64,000 nt of DNA from Nicotiana tabacum (taxonomy: Eukaryota; Streptophyta; Magnoliopsida; Solanales; Solanaceae): the NCBI RefSeq assembly GCF_000715075.1, contig NC_134087.1, positions 153,285,936 to 153,349,935 of the forward strand. Direction: 5' to 3'. Under the pieces are notes generated by a model, which searched no databases, was not told where the DNA came from, and worked only from the letters and a program-made list of their open reading frames with translations. Made by a program: the position numbers and the translations under genes. Of the stretch, positions 11,006 to 23,149 are shown piece by piece (within the stretch, counting starts at the first letter, position 1; each line of letters opens with the position of its first letter).

Positions 11006-14000
11006 TGTTATGACCTAAAATTTACAAATCGTGATGGCACCTAACCCAACCCGTTAGGTAAGCCAAAAGTAATATAATAACAATGAAGTCGAATAAACAT
11101 GGTCTAATAAATCAACAACAGAAGAATATCATAAAGTTTCTGAGAATAAAACCATAATGTTGCTACAACAAACCCCAAAATCTGGTGTCAACGAGTACAC
11201 GAGCACTACTGAATTACAAGATAAAAGCAGAATCCTCTAATACAACTGTCTGAATAAAATAATAGTAAAGATAGAGATAATAGAAAGAGAACTTCAAGGA
11301 CTGCAAATAATATGGCAGCTACCTCGTAGTCTCCCAAAAGCTAGCAACAACTCAAGTCTGAAAAATCACCTTGACCGGATGTACCTAGATCTGCACACGA
11401 AGTACAAAGTGTAGTATGAGTACAACTGACCTCATGTACTCAATAAATAACAATACTAACCTTGGGCATGAAAGCAGTGACGAGCTCAAAACAATAATCA
11501 AATGCCAATATCAATAATCGGTAACAATTTATAATATAAAGGATAAACCATAGAAATAGTATCTCAGTGATATCATGTTCAGCTTGTTCACATTTTTGAA
11601 ATTTAGACATGTTTTCAAGTATAACAATTAAGGCTCAACACAAACAAAGCATTTCATTTAACAACTAACATGTGGGAGGTACACATCTATGCCTACATAT
11701 CAAGTATACATGTAAATCAACAATGTCACGGTGGATCCATCAATACTCAAACATAGCATTGTACGGGTGCCTGGCATAACCGCCTATTGTTAAACACGTA
11801 TATAAAACACTATGCATGTGCCCACTGCATGTCAGACTCCGGAGTGGCAGATCCTGCCCAAGCTCTAATCATACTCATTTATCCCAATAGTGAGGTCTGG
11901 TGCACACGTCGCCCCTAAAATAATAACACTTGGCCCAATGTAGGCTTGGTGTACGCGTCACCCCAAAAATAATAACAAATCGACTCTAAGGCCTAAACTT
12001 AGTCATTTCCCGTTCAAGTCTCAGAGAAACACATCTCAAATACTGAGTTTAATAGTGTTACCTTTAAGCGATATTATCAACATGTGAGGAATCAAATAGA
12101 ATTACTGAGACATAGATATCATACACAGATAGAGTATAATGATTGAGAACATGGGTACAAATAAGGTATATAACTTAGAAACAACAAGAATAGCACTTAG
12201 CCTAGATAAGATGTCTAACAAGAATCACAGTTCAAATAACCAAAAAAGAAGTGGAAACGCGGGAATAACATGATATGATAGCAAAGTAAACCCGGTAATA
12301 GCCTAAAGGCCTCCCCAAACCATGAACACACTGGTACACGCACACACTTCTATCACCTAGCGCATTCGTCACCCCAATATCTTTCATATAATGTAGTTCT
12401 CGGGGTTAAATGCCCTCAAATCCAAGTTTACATGTGTTACTTACCTCAAAGCGCACAAATCAAAACACCAACAAGCCCTTCTGCGCGTATCGGCCTCCAA
12501 ATGACTAGAATATAGTCATAAACAACTCAATATCAACAAATAATGCTGTAGGAAATAACTTCAAACAATAAAGTTTTGATCTTTAAGAAAATCAAAAAAG
12601 TAAACCCCAAGCTCGCATCTCGGAACCCGATAAAATTCACAAATTTCGAACACCCATTCGATTACGAGTCCACCCATATCAAAATCATCCAATTCTGACC
12701 TCAAATCAACCTTCAAATCTCCATTTTTTTCATTTTCGAAAAGTTCCTACAAAATCCGCAATTTCTCTGCTCCAAATCACCAAATAAATGATAAATACTA
12801 GGATAGAATCATGATAAATGAACAAATCTGATTTAAAAACACTTACCCCGATCCAAAGATGTGAAAATCTCCTCCAAAATCATCCAAAACCGAGCTCTAT
12901 AACTCAAAATATGATATATTAACTCTAACCCTCGAAATGAGTTTAAAACATTCTGCCCAGGTATTATGCATCGCGATCGTGAGACCAACTTCGTGATTGT
13001 GGGGCCAGCTTCGCGATCGCGAAGAACAAATGATCATTGCCCTCAAATGCTCTATGCAAACGCAGAGCCACAGTCGCGAATGCTATGGTTACAAGACCTA
13101 ACTCTTCGCGAACGCGCGCACAACTATGTGATTGCCTAGGATTAAAGCCTGACGCTCCAGCTAACAACTCCTCTATGCGAACATGTTAACCTACTCGCAT
13201 CCGCGCTGACCTGAGACTCTCAAAGCTTCGCGAATGCGTGCCTGATATCGCAAATGCGATGAATAAATTACCACATACCAACAACAACTCTTTGCGATCG
13301 CGTCCCTTTATTTGCATTCGCGAAAGAGGAACCAAATACACAGACATCAGCAGTCCAACAGACCAAAATGAGCCAAACTTGATCCGAATCACACCCGAGG
13401 CCCCCGGGACCCCATCCACACATACCAACAGGTCCTGAATACAATACGAACTTAGTCGAAGCCTAAAATCACATCAAACTACATCGAAATCACAAAACGC
13501 ACCCCAATTCAAGCCTAATGAAACTAATGAACTTCCAACTTCTAAAACCAATGCCGAACCATATCAAATCAACTCCGAATGACCTCAAATTTTTCACACT
13601 AGTCCCAAATGATACAATAAACCTATTCCAACTTTTAGAACCGAAATCCAAACCCGATATCAATAAAACCAATTCTCGGTCAAACTTCCAAACCTTCAAC
13701 TTTTCAACATTCGCTAAAAAGCCTCAAACCAACCTACGGACCTCCAAATCAATACCCGTACATATGTATAAGTCCACAATCACTATACAAAACTATCAGA
13801 ACTATCAAAACTCAATTCCGGAGTCATTTGCATAAAAGTCAAACTCCGGTCAACTCTGTCAACTTAAGCTTCCAACCTTGGGATTAAGTGTCCCAATTTA
13901 CTTCGAAACCTTCCCAAAACTATTCCAACCATCCAGCAAGTCACATAACCACAAATAAATATAGAAGGAATGATAAATAGGGGAATAAAACTACAATACA

Positions 14001-14025
14001 CAAAACAACCGACCGAATCGTTATA
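11006..14025 (-). repeat. 5' LTR of the truncated Tekay-like element (about 3.0 kb)
   Basis: In plus orientation it begins TGTTATGACC at 11006 and ends ATCGTTATA at 14025, both degenerate relative to the TGTCACGACCC and GGGTCGTTACA ends of the element at 35030-45721. The 12960-13330 part holds clustered CGCGA-containing motifs. The following part (13380-13870) matches the same family's LTR text (CACACCCGAGGCCCCCGGGA at 13388). ORFs inside are chance openings. Confidence 0.75.
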
Positions 14026-15050
14026 GAAGTTGTCCACTAAATCTTCCATCACCCCCTTGTAGCATGGAGGTCAACACCTTTGAAATAATTTTATTTAAAA
14101 TAGTACAGAAGGATATTGGCCTGAATTCTCTGACAGAGGATGGATTTTTCACCTTGGGAATCAGTGTGATGGTTGTAGAATTTATAGCTCCACACGTGTC
14201 AGCTGATCAAAGAAATCCAAAACAACATTTGTGACTTCATAGCCTATAATTGGCCATGCCTTTATGAAGAAATATGCATTGAAACATTGCAGAACCTTTT
14301 TATCATCAATACTCATCAGTGCATCTTTGACCTCAACCTTGCTAACAGGTTGTATAAGTTGCACTTGTTGGTTCCTATCAAGGGTAAATATATTCTTCAC
14401 CACCACGCTTACTACTACTTGGCCTCATTTCCGACTGGCTCCCTAGTATGTGAACAATTTTATGAGAATTGCCATCCAGCACTGTAAAGACATTGGCACC
14501 CTGTGCTCTTTCAAAGTCCCCTGGCTAGACTTTGAAGCAGATTTATCTCTTGCTTCTTGCCATGCGCCTCCAGCTCCCTGCTTGGGACTTAAGACATCCC
14601 CCTGGACACAGCTAGGGGTGGCAAACGGGCGGGTCGGATCGGATATGAGCGGGTCAAAAACGAGTAATTCAAAAAATGGATAAATTTTCTGACCCGGTCT
14701 GTATTTGATACGGATAAAAAACAGATTATAGATATCCATATTATCCATGACTTCTTGAATATGATCACTTTTGGGAGAATTTCTAGTTTTCCAAACTTGA
14801 GGAACCTCCAATTTGAGGCTTTACAAACGTAAAAGTTAAACCCATTAGTTATCCAATAGTTATTTGATTATCCATTTTCTAAGTGGATAATATAGTTCTT
14901 ATCCATATTCGACCCTTTTTTAAAAAGTTCATTATCCAACCCATTCTTTAATAGATAGTATGGGTGGATAACTATTTTCTTATAACCATTTTGCTACTTC
15001 TAAGACACAACTGATCAATTGCCCTTCCTTGTGCATCAATGCTCGCATAA
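14026..15050 (-). pseudogene. LINE (non-LTR retrotransposon) relic
   Basis: The minus-strand translation of 14406-14060 gives QPVSKVEVKDALMSIDDKK, AYFFIKAWPIIGYEV, then, after a frame change, [19 protein letters not shown] followed by [14 protein letters not shown]. This is the N-terminal part of a plant LINE RT. It ends in MEDLVDN at 14027, exactly where the gypsy LTR begins. The part 14443-14612 and 15004-15050 (minus) looks like LINE spacer/ORF1 sequence split by a MITE. The endonuclease domain appears to be absent, implying an internal deletion. Confidence 0.7.
14613..15003. mobile_element. hAT-like MITE with 8-bp target duplication
   Basis: The left end TAGGGGTGGCAAAC and the right end TTTTGCTACTTCTAA form imperfect terminal inverted repeats (about 10 of 13). 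The flanks GACACAGC (14605-14612) and GACACAAC (15004-15011) match at 7 of 8 bases, as expected for a hAT 8-bp duplication. The interior is AT-rich with many TTATCC / GGATAA blocks and has no coding potential. Confidence 0.7.
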
Positions 15051-15850
15051 GCCAAAAGATATTAACTTTTATAATTAATGCCTAATTGTTAAATGCAAAT
15101 TATTAACTATACTCCACTTAATTTGATTTGGGAAGCTATAACTATGCATGTTGTAACTTTAAAGGTTTTATTTCCAAAATGCACACTAAATCTATGGATT
15201 ACTAAATGTGCAATAATTATATCACACAATTTGAGAAAGATTTATTGTCGTAAAGTTTTGTTGTTCATTCCATTGTCGATCCTTTTTATGCTTTTATGAA
15301 CACCCAAATACGCTCATAGACTTTTGTAATTACAAGGATATCGAGGTACCATCATGAGCTCAATATATACAAATATTATTCTATGTAATAGCTCGAACTT
15401 CACATTATTCACTTTAACACTTCTACTACTATGGTTAACAACCTATTACATGTTGCCAAAATATTCAATCATCACATTCTCAAAAGTAAATACATTTGAA
15501 CTATTTATGTAGAATATACAACAAGTTTCAAATTTAAGTCCTTTAAGGTATAAAATATTTGCTCAACAGAAACGAGTTTCTTTTGTACCTTATGATGTTT
15601 TGAGAGAAAACCTACAACTAGAAAAAATTGAATATGTAAATCTGAGTAACGCTTATTAGTTTTTTCTTCTTTGCAAAGTCTCAATACCAAGATAAAACTA
15701 TTTTTTCGTTTCTCATACGGTGTCTTATACCCCATTGAAGCATCGACTAATCGGGGTTTGTGCTGTATTACGAGGTTTTTTAATTCCTAGCACTCGATCC
15801 CAAGACCTCTTGGTAGTTGGTCAAACTAAATTAGATACATATTAGACTTT
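15051..15850. other. AT-rich intergenic stretch
   Basis: No recognisable gene or repeat family. The short ORFs at 15093-15299 and 15505-15735 have no family features. ACTTT at 15846-15850 is the left flank of the next element. Confidence 0.5.
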
Positions 15851-16519
15851 TGTTTACCTCGAAAAATGTGAGTGACAATTAAATATAATTTGTGATTTTA
15901 AAGATATGTGATTTATTCCAATACTAGTGAATATACAAGTAATATTAGGTTTAAGTAAGAAGAATTGATGAACCAAACCAGTGTTGCTAGAGCAATAAGG
16001 ACCTCGAGCTCGATTTTCATGGGGGCCTCGAGGTGAGCTAAGAGCAATGAAGTATGAACAATAAAGTAAAAATAATAAAGTTGAAGAACAATTGTTGAGC
16101 ACGGTAAACAAGAAAAGCAGAGTAGAATATTCTATTGCAGAGAATAAGGTGTCCTTTACAAATGATTGGGGTCCCCTTTATATAGGAGGAGAAAACCCCA
16201 ATATAGTACATTCCTAATTGTGGTAAAGAATTCTATTGGTACAGGTGTATAACAACCTAGTACGGACCTGTACCATTTCGTACAAATCTTATTCTTTAAT
16301 TTATGCCCTGACTCACGTGTCCTTGAGAAATTCCCGCTCTTTCTTGAGTGTCTTCGAGATTGTACTACCCTCGATGTAGGTCGTGCAAGGCCTTCGATCT
16401 GCTCCCTCGAGGTGTGTGTCCTTTAGCTGGGTTTGAACCCCACTTCGAGTAGTCCAGACTCGGACTCATAGCCCAATTTAAGACTTTGAAATCGAGCTCC
16501 TTGATTTTGACCGTATACA
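15851..16519 (-). repeat. 3' LTR of the complete Tat-type element
   Basis: In plus orientation it runs from TGTTTACCTCG to GACCGTATACA and has the same length as the LTR at 26707-27375. The adjacent sequence 16520-16540, read on minus, is purine-rich (AAACGCGGGGACTATT) and fits the polypurine tract. Confidence 0.9.
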
Positions 16520-16712
16520 AATAGTCCCCGCGTTTCTTAGAATGAAATGATATGAAACGATTTGGATTGCTGAAGTCCTTAGTGATGATGTCATACCCGT
16601 GATGCAGGCGTTCGAAGTGACCGAAACGTCCCGTCGGTCCATTTCCCCAAAAACATTGACTGCATGCCAGCATTGGTCGGCCATCAGTGCCGCCAAACCG
16701 TTATTGCGCTCC

Positions 16713-16720
16713 TATAAATA
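16713..16720 (+). promoter_or_regulatory. TATA box of the antisense ORF
   Basis: TATAAATA in the context CTCCTATAAATATGAGG lies about 170 bases upstream of the ATG at 16889 and 194 bases inside the LTR edge. Its position fits a separate promoter for the plus-strand ORF; transcription was not shown. Confidence 0.55.
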
Positions 16721-16888
16721 TGAGGCGATTCCTCCAAGTAAGGAACTTTACTCTTTCTTCTCCCATTTTCCATCTTCATATCTTTCTCCAATCATCCATT
16801 TCCTCTACCTCTTCAAGCGCCGGAAAATGCCAAGCTCTTGTCTGAAACACCACATCCCTGTGTAACCCGTATTATTTAGCTTAGAACC

Positions 16889-19404
16889 ATGGCCAAAACT
16901 TCCAAAACGGTCCCCAAAAAGGATAAAGCATCGTCTTCTTCTACCTCTCGGCCGACCAAACCGGTGGTGACGCCAACACTTGAGGAAATCACCCCTGGTA
17001 ATTGCATTATTAAGAAAGACTTTAGTATTGAGAATCCTCCCGATGTCCCAGGCCGATGCGAGCACGCATCTCGATACATTAGCTTGATAACGATGAAGCT
17101 TATCAAAGATGTCAAGAGGGACTGTCGCTGGGGAGATGAGGTTGAGGTTTACATTCCGGGCCCTGATGAAAGCATTACTATCCATAAGGAGGGGTTTTTG
17201 AGTGTTTACACTTACCCTTTCACACTAGGTCCCCTCGATCCGGTGGTGATCGACTTTTACAAAACGTACGAAGTCACCCTCAATCAAATTCACCCTTCCT
17301 TTTGGCGTATCTTGATCATGTTGCGGTATTTCTTTGGAAAGGCCAAGGGTTTGGAATTCACCCTCAGCCACCTGATTCGGTTGTATTGTCCTAAGTTATT
17401 TCGAGGGCTCATCATGTTGCAGCGCCGAACAATGAAATCCTTCTTTGCCAGTACTGATGAACCTAGAGATCTGGGTTAGATGAGACAGTTCATTAGAGTA
17501 AAGACTTCGGATGTCATCCCCGAGGATAAAATGCCGTTCCCGGATATGTGGAACTTTAACCGTAAGTGGAGTTCGTATTCCCTGTACTTATTCATATTCT
17601 GCTTCCATATTTCATAATGATGTTATCCTCCTTTTGGCAGCCAATGCTTGGGCGCCCCCAGTAATACCCGACCTCGAGGATTGGGTCTGAAAGTTAGTTA
17701 TCACTTCCTCCTACGATGAGCGCAAGTGGCGTGAATTATCGAGGGGCCAGTGGGAGGCCAAGAACCACGGTAAGTGTCTTTCAACAGTTTCAAATGCCTT
17801 TCATACTTTGGCATCATTTTATTTATGCTCACATGTGCAGGCCTCGGCGATGCATCTGAAATGAGGTCGTCTCCGATCGGGGAAAAAGCCAAGCCTTCAA
17901 ATCCAAAGTCCGAGAAGGATAACAAAATAAAAAGGGTTTCGAAGTCCGAAGATCCTCAAAACAAGAAAACCTCCACTCGAAGGCTGCGGAAAAGATTTGC
18001 TCAAACGGGCGTAGATTCGGATCATGACTCCCCGGATGATGAAGATTCGGCGTTAGTGACTTGGACCAAGAAGCCAGTCGAGGCTGCCAATCCTTCCGAA
18101 CCGGAAAACTCATCCCGTGGTGAGGATGCCCTAAAGGAAGAAACGGGCCAGGCCCCTGTGTCCCTAGAGGTTGAGATTGTCCCTCCGTCTTAAACAACTA
18201 TACTAGAGGGGGTAAATGCTGAGACCCCCAATGTTAATGAGAATTCCCCGAGTGAAGAGCTCGGGGCTGCGACAACAGGTCACTCCCTTTCATTGCCAAC
18301 CTTTTCCGAGGGGGCAATCAATGAAGCCAACGCTATGCGCATGCCTGATCCAAATAAGATCGTCAAGGAAGATATTTTCCAGGGTTGCTACATTGGGATT
18401 GAGGATGCCAATGACCTGAATGATGCGTCCACTATCTTTGAGGAGGCTCAACATCTCCTTTCCCGGGTAAGTACTTACCTTTAGTATTGCAATTTTTTCT
18501 TTATTTTCTTTTGACTGATATGTCTTCATTTCATGCATGGGCTGTTGCAAAGTTTAGAGTTAAGCTGAGCCAATGTGAGGCCGAGCTCAAGAAAGTTTTG
18601 GGTAAAGAGAAAGCCCTGAGGTTCCTTTGTAGCCAGAAGGAAGAGGAGCTTAAGGATCTCCGAACCGCATTGGCCAAAGCTCAAAAAAGCAAGTCCGATC
18701 TAGATGAGCAAGTTACTTTGATTTTAACAGAGTACGGCCTTCTTGGCCCTGCTTCAGAGGCTAATACTTCGATATCTCAGCTACAGCAAAAACTGGATAT
18801 GATTGGGCAGCTCCGGGGTGAGGTAGATCAAGTTTGGGCTAATTGTCATTAGTGGAAGAAGAGCATGGATCAACTTGCTGCCGATAAGGAAGCTATTGCA
18901 TCCCAACTGGCCTCGACTGAAGCTCAACTCCGAGGTGTTGAGGCGAAGGGTCTGGCTCAGGCTAGGAAAATCGAGGCGTTGGAGGCCGAGTTGGCTAAAG
19001 CTCGGGCCGAAGCTGTATAGGCTAAGGCCGAAGCCGAGAAGATGAAGGATGCGTCTGATAAATCCATTGCTATATACACGAGGGAAGTCGTGGCCATTCA
19101 AGTTGAGTTGAGGGAGGCCTCCGACCGAGGGAGACACAACAATGAATTGCCTAAGTGCCACCGGAGGGAGACTCTCGAAGAAATCCATGCCCGAGGGTTC
19201 AACCTTATCGGCGAGATAGCCAAAGCGAAGGCGCGGGAAACCGATGCTAGGTTTCTTATCTCCTCCGACGACGAGGATGTGATGAGTGGCTCCGGAGACG
19301 AGGAAGGTGAAGAAGATGTTCCCGAAGGGGAAGAAACTCCCGAAGATAGAGCCGTTGAAGATAAAGATGACACTCCTAGGGGTGTGACCCCGAAAATAGA
19401 TTAG
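16889..19404 (+). pseudogene. Antisense extra ORF of the Tat element, four exons, with stops
   Basis: Runs opposite to gag-pol. Exons inferred from GT-AG borders and phase: 16889-17561, 17641-17769, 17841-18466 and 18553-19404; introns of 79, 71 and 86 bases. The spliced frame is 760 codons including the stop. The N-terminal third (CRWGDEVEVYIPGPDESI, then FTLGPLDPVVIDFYKTY) resembles the plant family called 'putative gypsy type transposon' known as an extra ORF of Tat elements. A charged middle follows, then a long coiled coil rich in Ala, Glu, Lys (from about 18553 to 19090), and an acidic tail (SSDDEDVMSGSGDEEGEED). Five in-frame stops at 17477, 17688, 18191, 18850 and 19018 break this copy. 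Biochemical role unknown. Confidence 0.8.
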
Positions 19405-21010
19405 GTTTCCTTTTTGTGCAAGGGCCTCTTATAGGCGTTGTAATATGTTTTGTAAATTTCCCTAATGAATATAAAGCATATTTTTGCTCTATCCTCGATT
19501 TGTGTTAAATTTTATTTTATCCCTGTTTGTGGAAAATTCTGATGATTCAAACACATAGCTCGAGTATCGGTTTAGACTCGTAATAAACCCTTAGGTTTTT
19601 ATCGCTCAAGATCATACCCCTTAAGGTTTTAGATGATCCTCGAGATAAGCTCAAAATTACTTTGATGCAAGCTCAGAACGATGAGGCCTTTGGGTCCGAG
19701 TTGAATGAGAATGAAATCTCGGACTCCCATAAGCTTTTGGTCCTACATCTCTTTTAAGCTGGCCCTTAGGCTCTTGTATATAGACCCTTAGGCTCTTTTA
19801 AAATTGGCCCTTAGGCTCTTTAAATTAGGCTGTTTTGGCCTCTAAAATGGCTACATAATTTTTCCCTCATTTCGGCTGAAAGACTTAGTGAAATTTTAGT
19901 TATGCCTTAGCATGTGTTTTTGTACCCGTTGGGTTTTTTGAAGGCTAGACGTATCGGAACCTTATTAGTCATTTCTTTTGTGTAGACATAATTGAATACC
20001 TCTTAAGGTTTTCCCGAAAGCTGGTGTTATCGAAGCCTTTGGATTATTTGAGGGCTAATTTATCGAAGCCCTTAGATTTTTCGGGGGCCGAATTTATCGA
20101 AGCCCCTTAGATTTTGCTTTTGTCGGGGGTAGCCTGATTTAACTGGTTTTTCAATATTTGAAGGCCTTTAATTTTATAGCGGGAGTCGGACGTCTCCGAA
20201 TCGCATTATTTTGACCGTAGCCTTTATGTGACCATAGTCTTTAGTATGGTTGTAGCCTTCGGGTTTGTCACTTGGACTTGTTTCCCGATAACTTTCCGAA
20301 CTTGTTCGAAAAGTTAGTCCTCGAGTATATTGGCCTTGGCCTTTGTTTCGAGGGGGTGCCTCTTTGAGGTCTTATGAGTTTGGATTTTCGATGACTCGGA
20401 TGTATTGACTATCAGTGATAGTCCCCAGGTATTTCGAGGTGCTTTGGCCCTTGAGCCGCTTCCCGTAAGATTGTAAGTTTAGAGCTTGTGTGAGATACAA
20501 AGTGTTTTTGATATAACCAGAATGCTTCTTTAAATATTTGATACATGCATACATGTTGTGCCATCGGGGCTTGACTATTTTATATGGACACGGTTCATTT
20601 GACCGTTTGGCCCACTACAAAGTTCTCCTATCGAGTCCCTCTTATGCGTAAAATATCTTTCAAAAATATAACCTTCGAGGGTGATGCCCCCCAGTATTCA
20701 AGGTTGATCGAAAAGAAGCTTTGAATACTTGTTGAATGTTCCTTAGGTAGCACATAAGTGTTGCCTCGTTAAAAACCTTGCCGGTAAAACCCATTTGGGA
20801 TAAAACCCGATCTAAGGGAAAAAGAGTGCAACGCATGCTTTCAAACCCAAGGTCTTCGAGCTGAAAGATGCCTCCAGATCTCCAATCGGACATCTGCAAG
20901 TATTTAGTTTTAAATACAAATGGAAAAGAGGAGAAGGTCATACATCAGTAGTAATATCGCTTGAGCATCGATACATTCCAATTGTTTGGTAGTTGCTCGC
21001 CTTCCATTGT
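19405..21010. other. Non-coding spacer between antisense ORF and pol
   Basis: The sequence is rich in repeated short blocks such as CCCTTAGGCTCTT (19765-19830) and TATCGAAGCC (20028-20105). It lies between two convergent reading frames. No protein family is recognisable. Confidence 0.5.
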
Positions 21011-21011
21011 G

Positions 21012-22300
21012 CTAAGTTTGTAGGATCCTTTCCCTTACGACACCAAGGACACGGTACGGTCCTTCCCAATTGGGACCTAGTTTCCCTTCGTTTGGGTCTC
21101 GAGTGTTGAGAGTGACTTTCCTTAGGACTAAGTCCCCGACTCTGAAATATTGAAGGTTCGTCCTTCTGTTGTAATACCTTTCGATCCTTTGTTTTTGCGC
21201 AGCCATTTGAATTAATGCGGCCTCACATTTTTCATCAAGTAGTTCGAGAGAAGTGTTCATAGCTTCGTGATTTGAGTCCTCGGTGGCATGTTGAAACCTG
21301 ACACTAGGTTCCTCGACTTCGACTAGGATCAATGCTTCAGATCCGTATACCAAAGAAAATGGGGTCTCCCCCATGCTCAACTTCGAAGTTGTTCGATATG
21401 CCTATAGCACCTCGGGCAATATTTCTCTCCATTTCCCCTTTGCATCATCTAACCTTTTCTTTAAGTTTCGAATGATGGTCTTGTTTGTGGATTCGGCCTG
21501 ACCATTTGCACTTGGGTGGAAAGGTGCTGATAGAATCCTTTTGATTTTATGGTCCTCAAGGAATTTCATTACTTTGCTGCCGATGAACTGCTTTCCATTG
21601 TCACATGCTATTTCGGCGGGTATCCCGAACCGGAATATGATGTGGTCCCATATGAAGTCGATGACTTCTTTTTCTCTTATCTTCTCGAAGGCTTGCGCTT
21701 CAACCTATTTTGAGAAGTAGTCAGTCATAAACAAAATAAATCTAGCTTTACATGGCGCCGTTGGTAGGGGGCCGACGATGTCCATCCCTATTTCATAAAT
21801 GGCCACGGGGATAGGACCGAATGGAGTTGTTCACCGGGCTGATGGATCATCGGTGCAAATCTTGGCATTTATCACACTTTCGAACGAAATCCTTGGTATC
21901 ATTTCCATGCTATCCCAATAATACCCCGCTCTGATCACCTTGCGAACCAGAGAGTCTACACCAGAATGGTTCCCATATGTGCCCTCGTGGATTTCCCATA
22001 ATACATAGTCGGTGTCCCCGAGTCCCAAGCACATTTCCAGTGGACCATCAAAGGTTCTTCTGTACAATGTTCCATTTTCATCAAGTGAGAATCGAGCTGC
22101 TTTGGCTCGAAGTGTTCTTGACTCTTTTGGGTCCTCGGGGAGCTTCCCATGCTTCAAGTAGTCGAAGTACTTATTCCTCCAATCCCATGTTAAACTTGTT
22201 GAATTAATCTCTGCATGGCCTTCTTCGACAATCGACTTCGATAGTTGGACGATAGTCCCCGGGAAGATATCATCTTCTTCTACCGATGACCCCAAGTTTG
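21012..22300 (-). pseudogene. Integrase of the Tat-type element
   Basis: Minus-strand pieces 22295-21831 and 21380-21012 and the stretch between them give the integrase. Seen: YYWDSMEM in the zinc-binding end, the catalytic core with IGMDIVGPLP, IACDNGKQF and ANGQAESTNK (the D, D, E residues are all present), then GETPFSLVYGSEAL and the C-terminal FRVGDLVLRKV with GPNWEGPYRV. Several stops (before 21831, near 21710 and near 21402) break it. Confidence 0.82.
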
Positions 22301-22465
22301 CAAGTGCATCAACCTCTCTATTCTACTCCCGAGGTACATTATCCAGTGTACATTCCTTGAAGCGATGCAATGTCACTTGAAGTTTGTCCAAGTACCTCTG
22401 CATTCGGTCGTCTCGAACCTTGAAGTTCCCGTTTACTTGATTTACTACCAAAAAGGAATCACACT

Positions 22466-23149
22466 TTACCTCGATGACCTTTGCTCCAAGGCCCTAGCTA
22501 GTTCGAGACTTGCGATCATGGCCTCATACTCGGCCTCATTGTTAGTCAATTTAGAAGTTTTGATAGATTGCTTAATGACACTGCCCGTATGTGGTTTTAA
22601 AACGATGTTGAGCCTGAATCGTTTCACATTCGAGGCACTATCTATGAAGGGGGTCCATACCCTAGATGACGTACTCGTTTTTAACAAGAGTTCCTTTTCT
22701 ACTTCGGGTACGAGGGCAGGCGCGAAATCAACCACAAAGTCTGCCAAAATTTGAGACTTGATAGTCGTTCAAGGCTGATATTCAATATCATATCCTCCAA
22801 GTTTGATGGCCCATTTGGCCAATCTGCCCAATAATTCGGGCTTATGCAAGACATTTCGAAGTGGGTATGTAGTCAGTACACATATAGTATGGAATTGAAA
22901 ATATGGTTTTAATTTCCTAGATGCGCTTATTAATGCAAGAGCTAACTTTTCTAAATGTGGGTACCTAGTTTCAGCGTCTCCTAGGGTCCGACTCACATAG
23001 TAGATAGGAAATTGTGTACCTTGATCTTCTCGAACCAACACGCCACTTACCGCTACCTCGGACACGGCCAGATACAAGTAGAGTGTTTCATCTTCCTTTG
23101 GAGTATGGAGCAGGTGTGGGTTCAAGAGGTACCGTTTTAATTCTTCCAA
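22466..23149 (-). pseudogene. RNase H regions of the Tat-type element
   Basis: The frame 23149-22769 holds an RT-linked RNase H piece (DETLYLYLAVSEVAVSGVLVRE, YPHLEKLALALI). The frame 22747-22466 (DFVVDFAPAL, TNNEAEYEAMIASLELA) resembles the additional, archaeal-like RNase H of Tat elements. They are separated by a stop, and the second piece is truncated by another. Confidence 0.75.

Larger units (their letters stand above)
7878..14025 (-). mobile_element. Truncated Tekay/Del-like Ty3/gypsy retrotransposon
   Basis: Reading on the minus strand: a 5' LTR (14025-11006), PBS, gag, protease and the start of RT. The element stops near 7878 within the RT-RNase H connection; no integrase or 3' LTR follows. 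Its proteins and LTR resemble those of the complete element at 35030-45721 but are more decayed. The outer LTR end TATAACGATTC is a degenerate form of the TGTAACGACCC end of that element. It interrupts LINE coding sequence at 14026. Confidence 0.82.

Noticed and set aside
17829..18197. Minus-strand ORF overlapping the antisense-ORF exon 3
   Set aside because: The plus-strand frame has splice signals, domain similarity and coiled-coil pattern; the minus frame has none and pol motifs of the element end at 21012.
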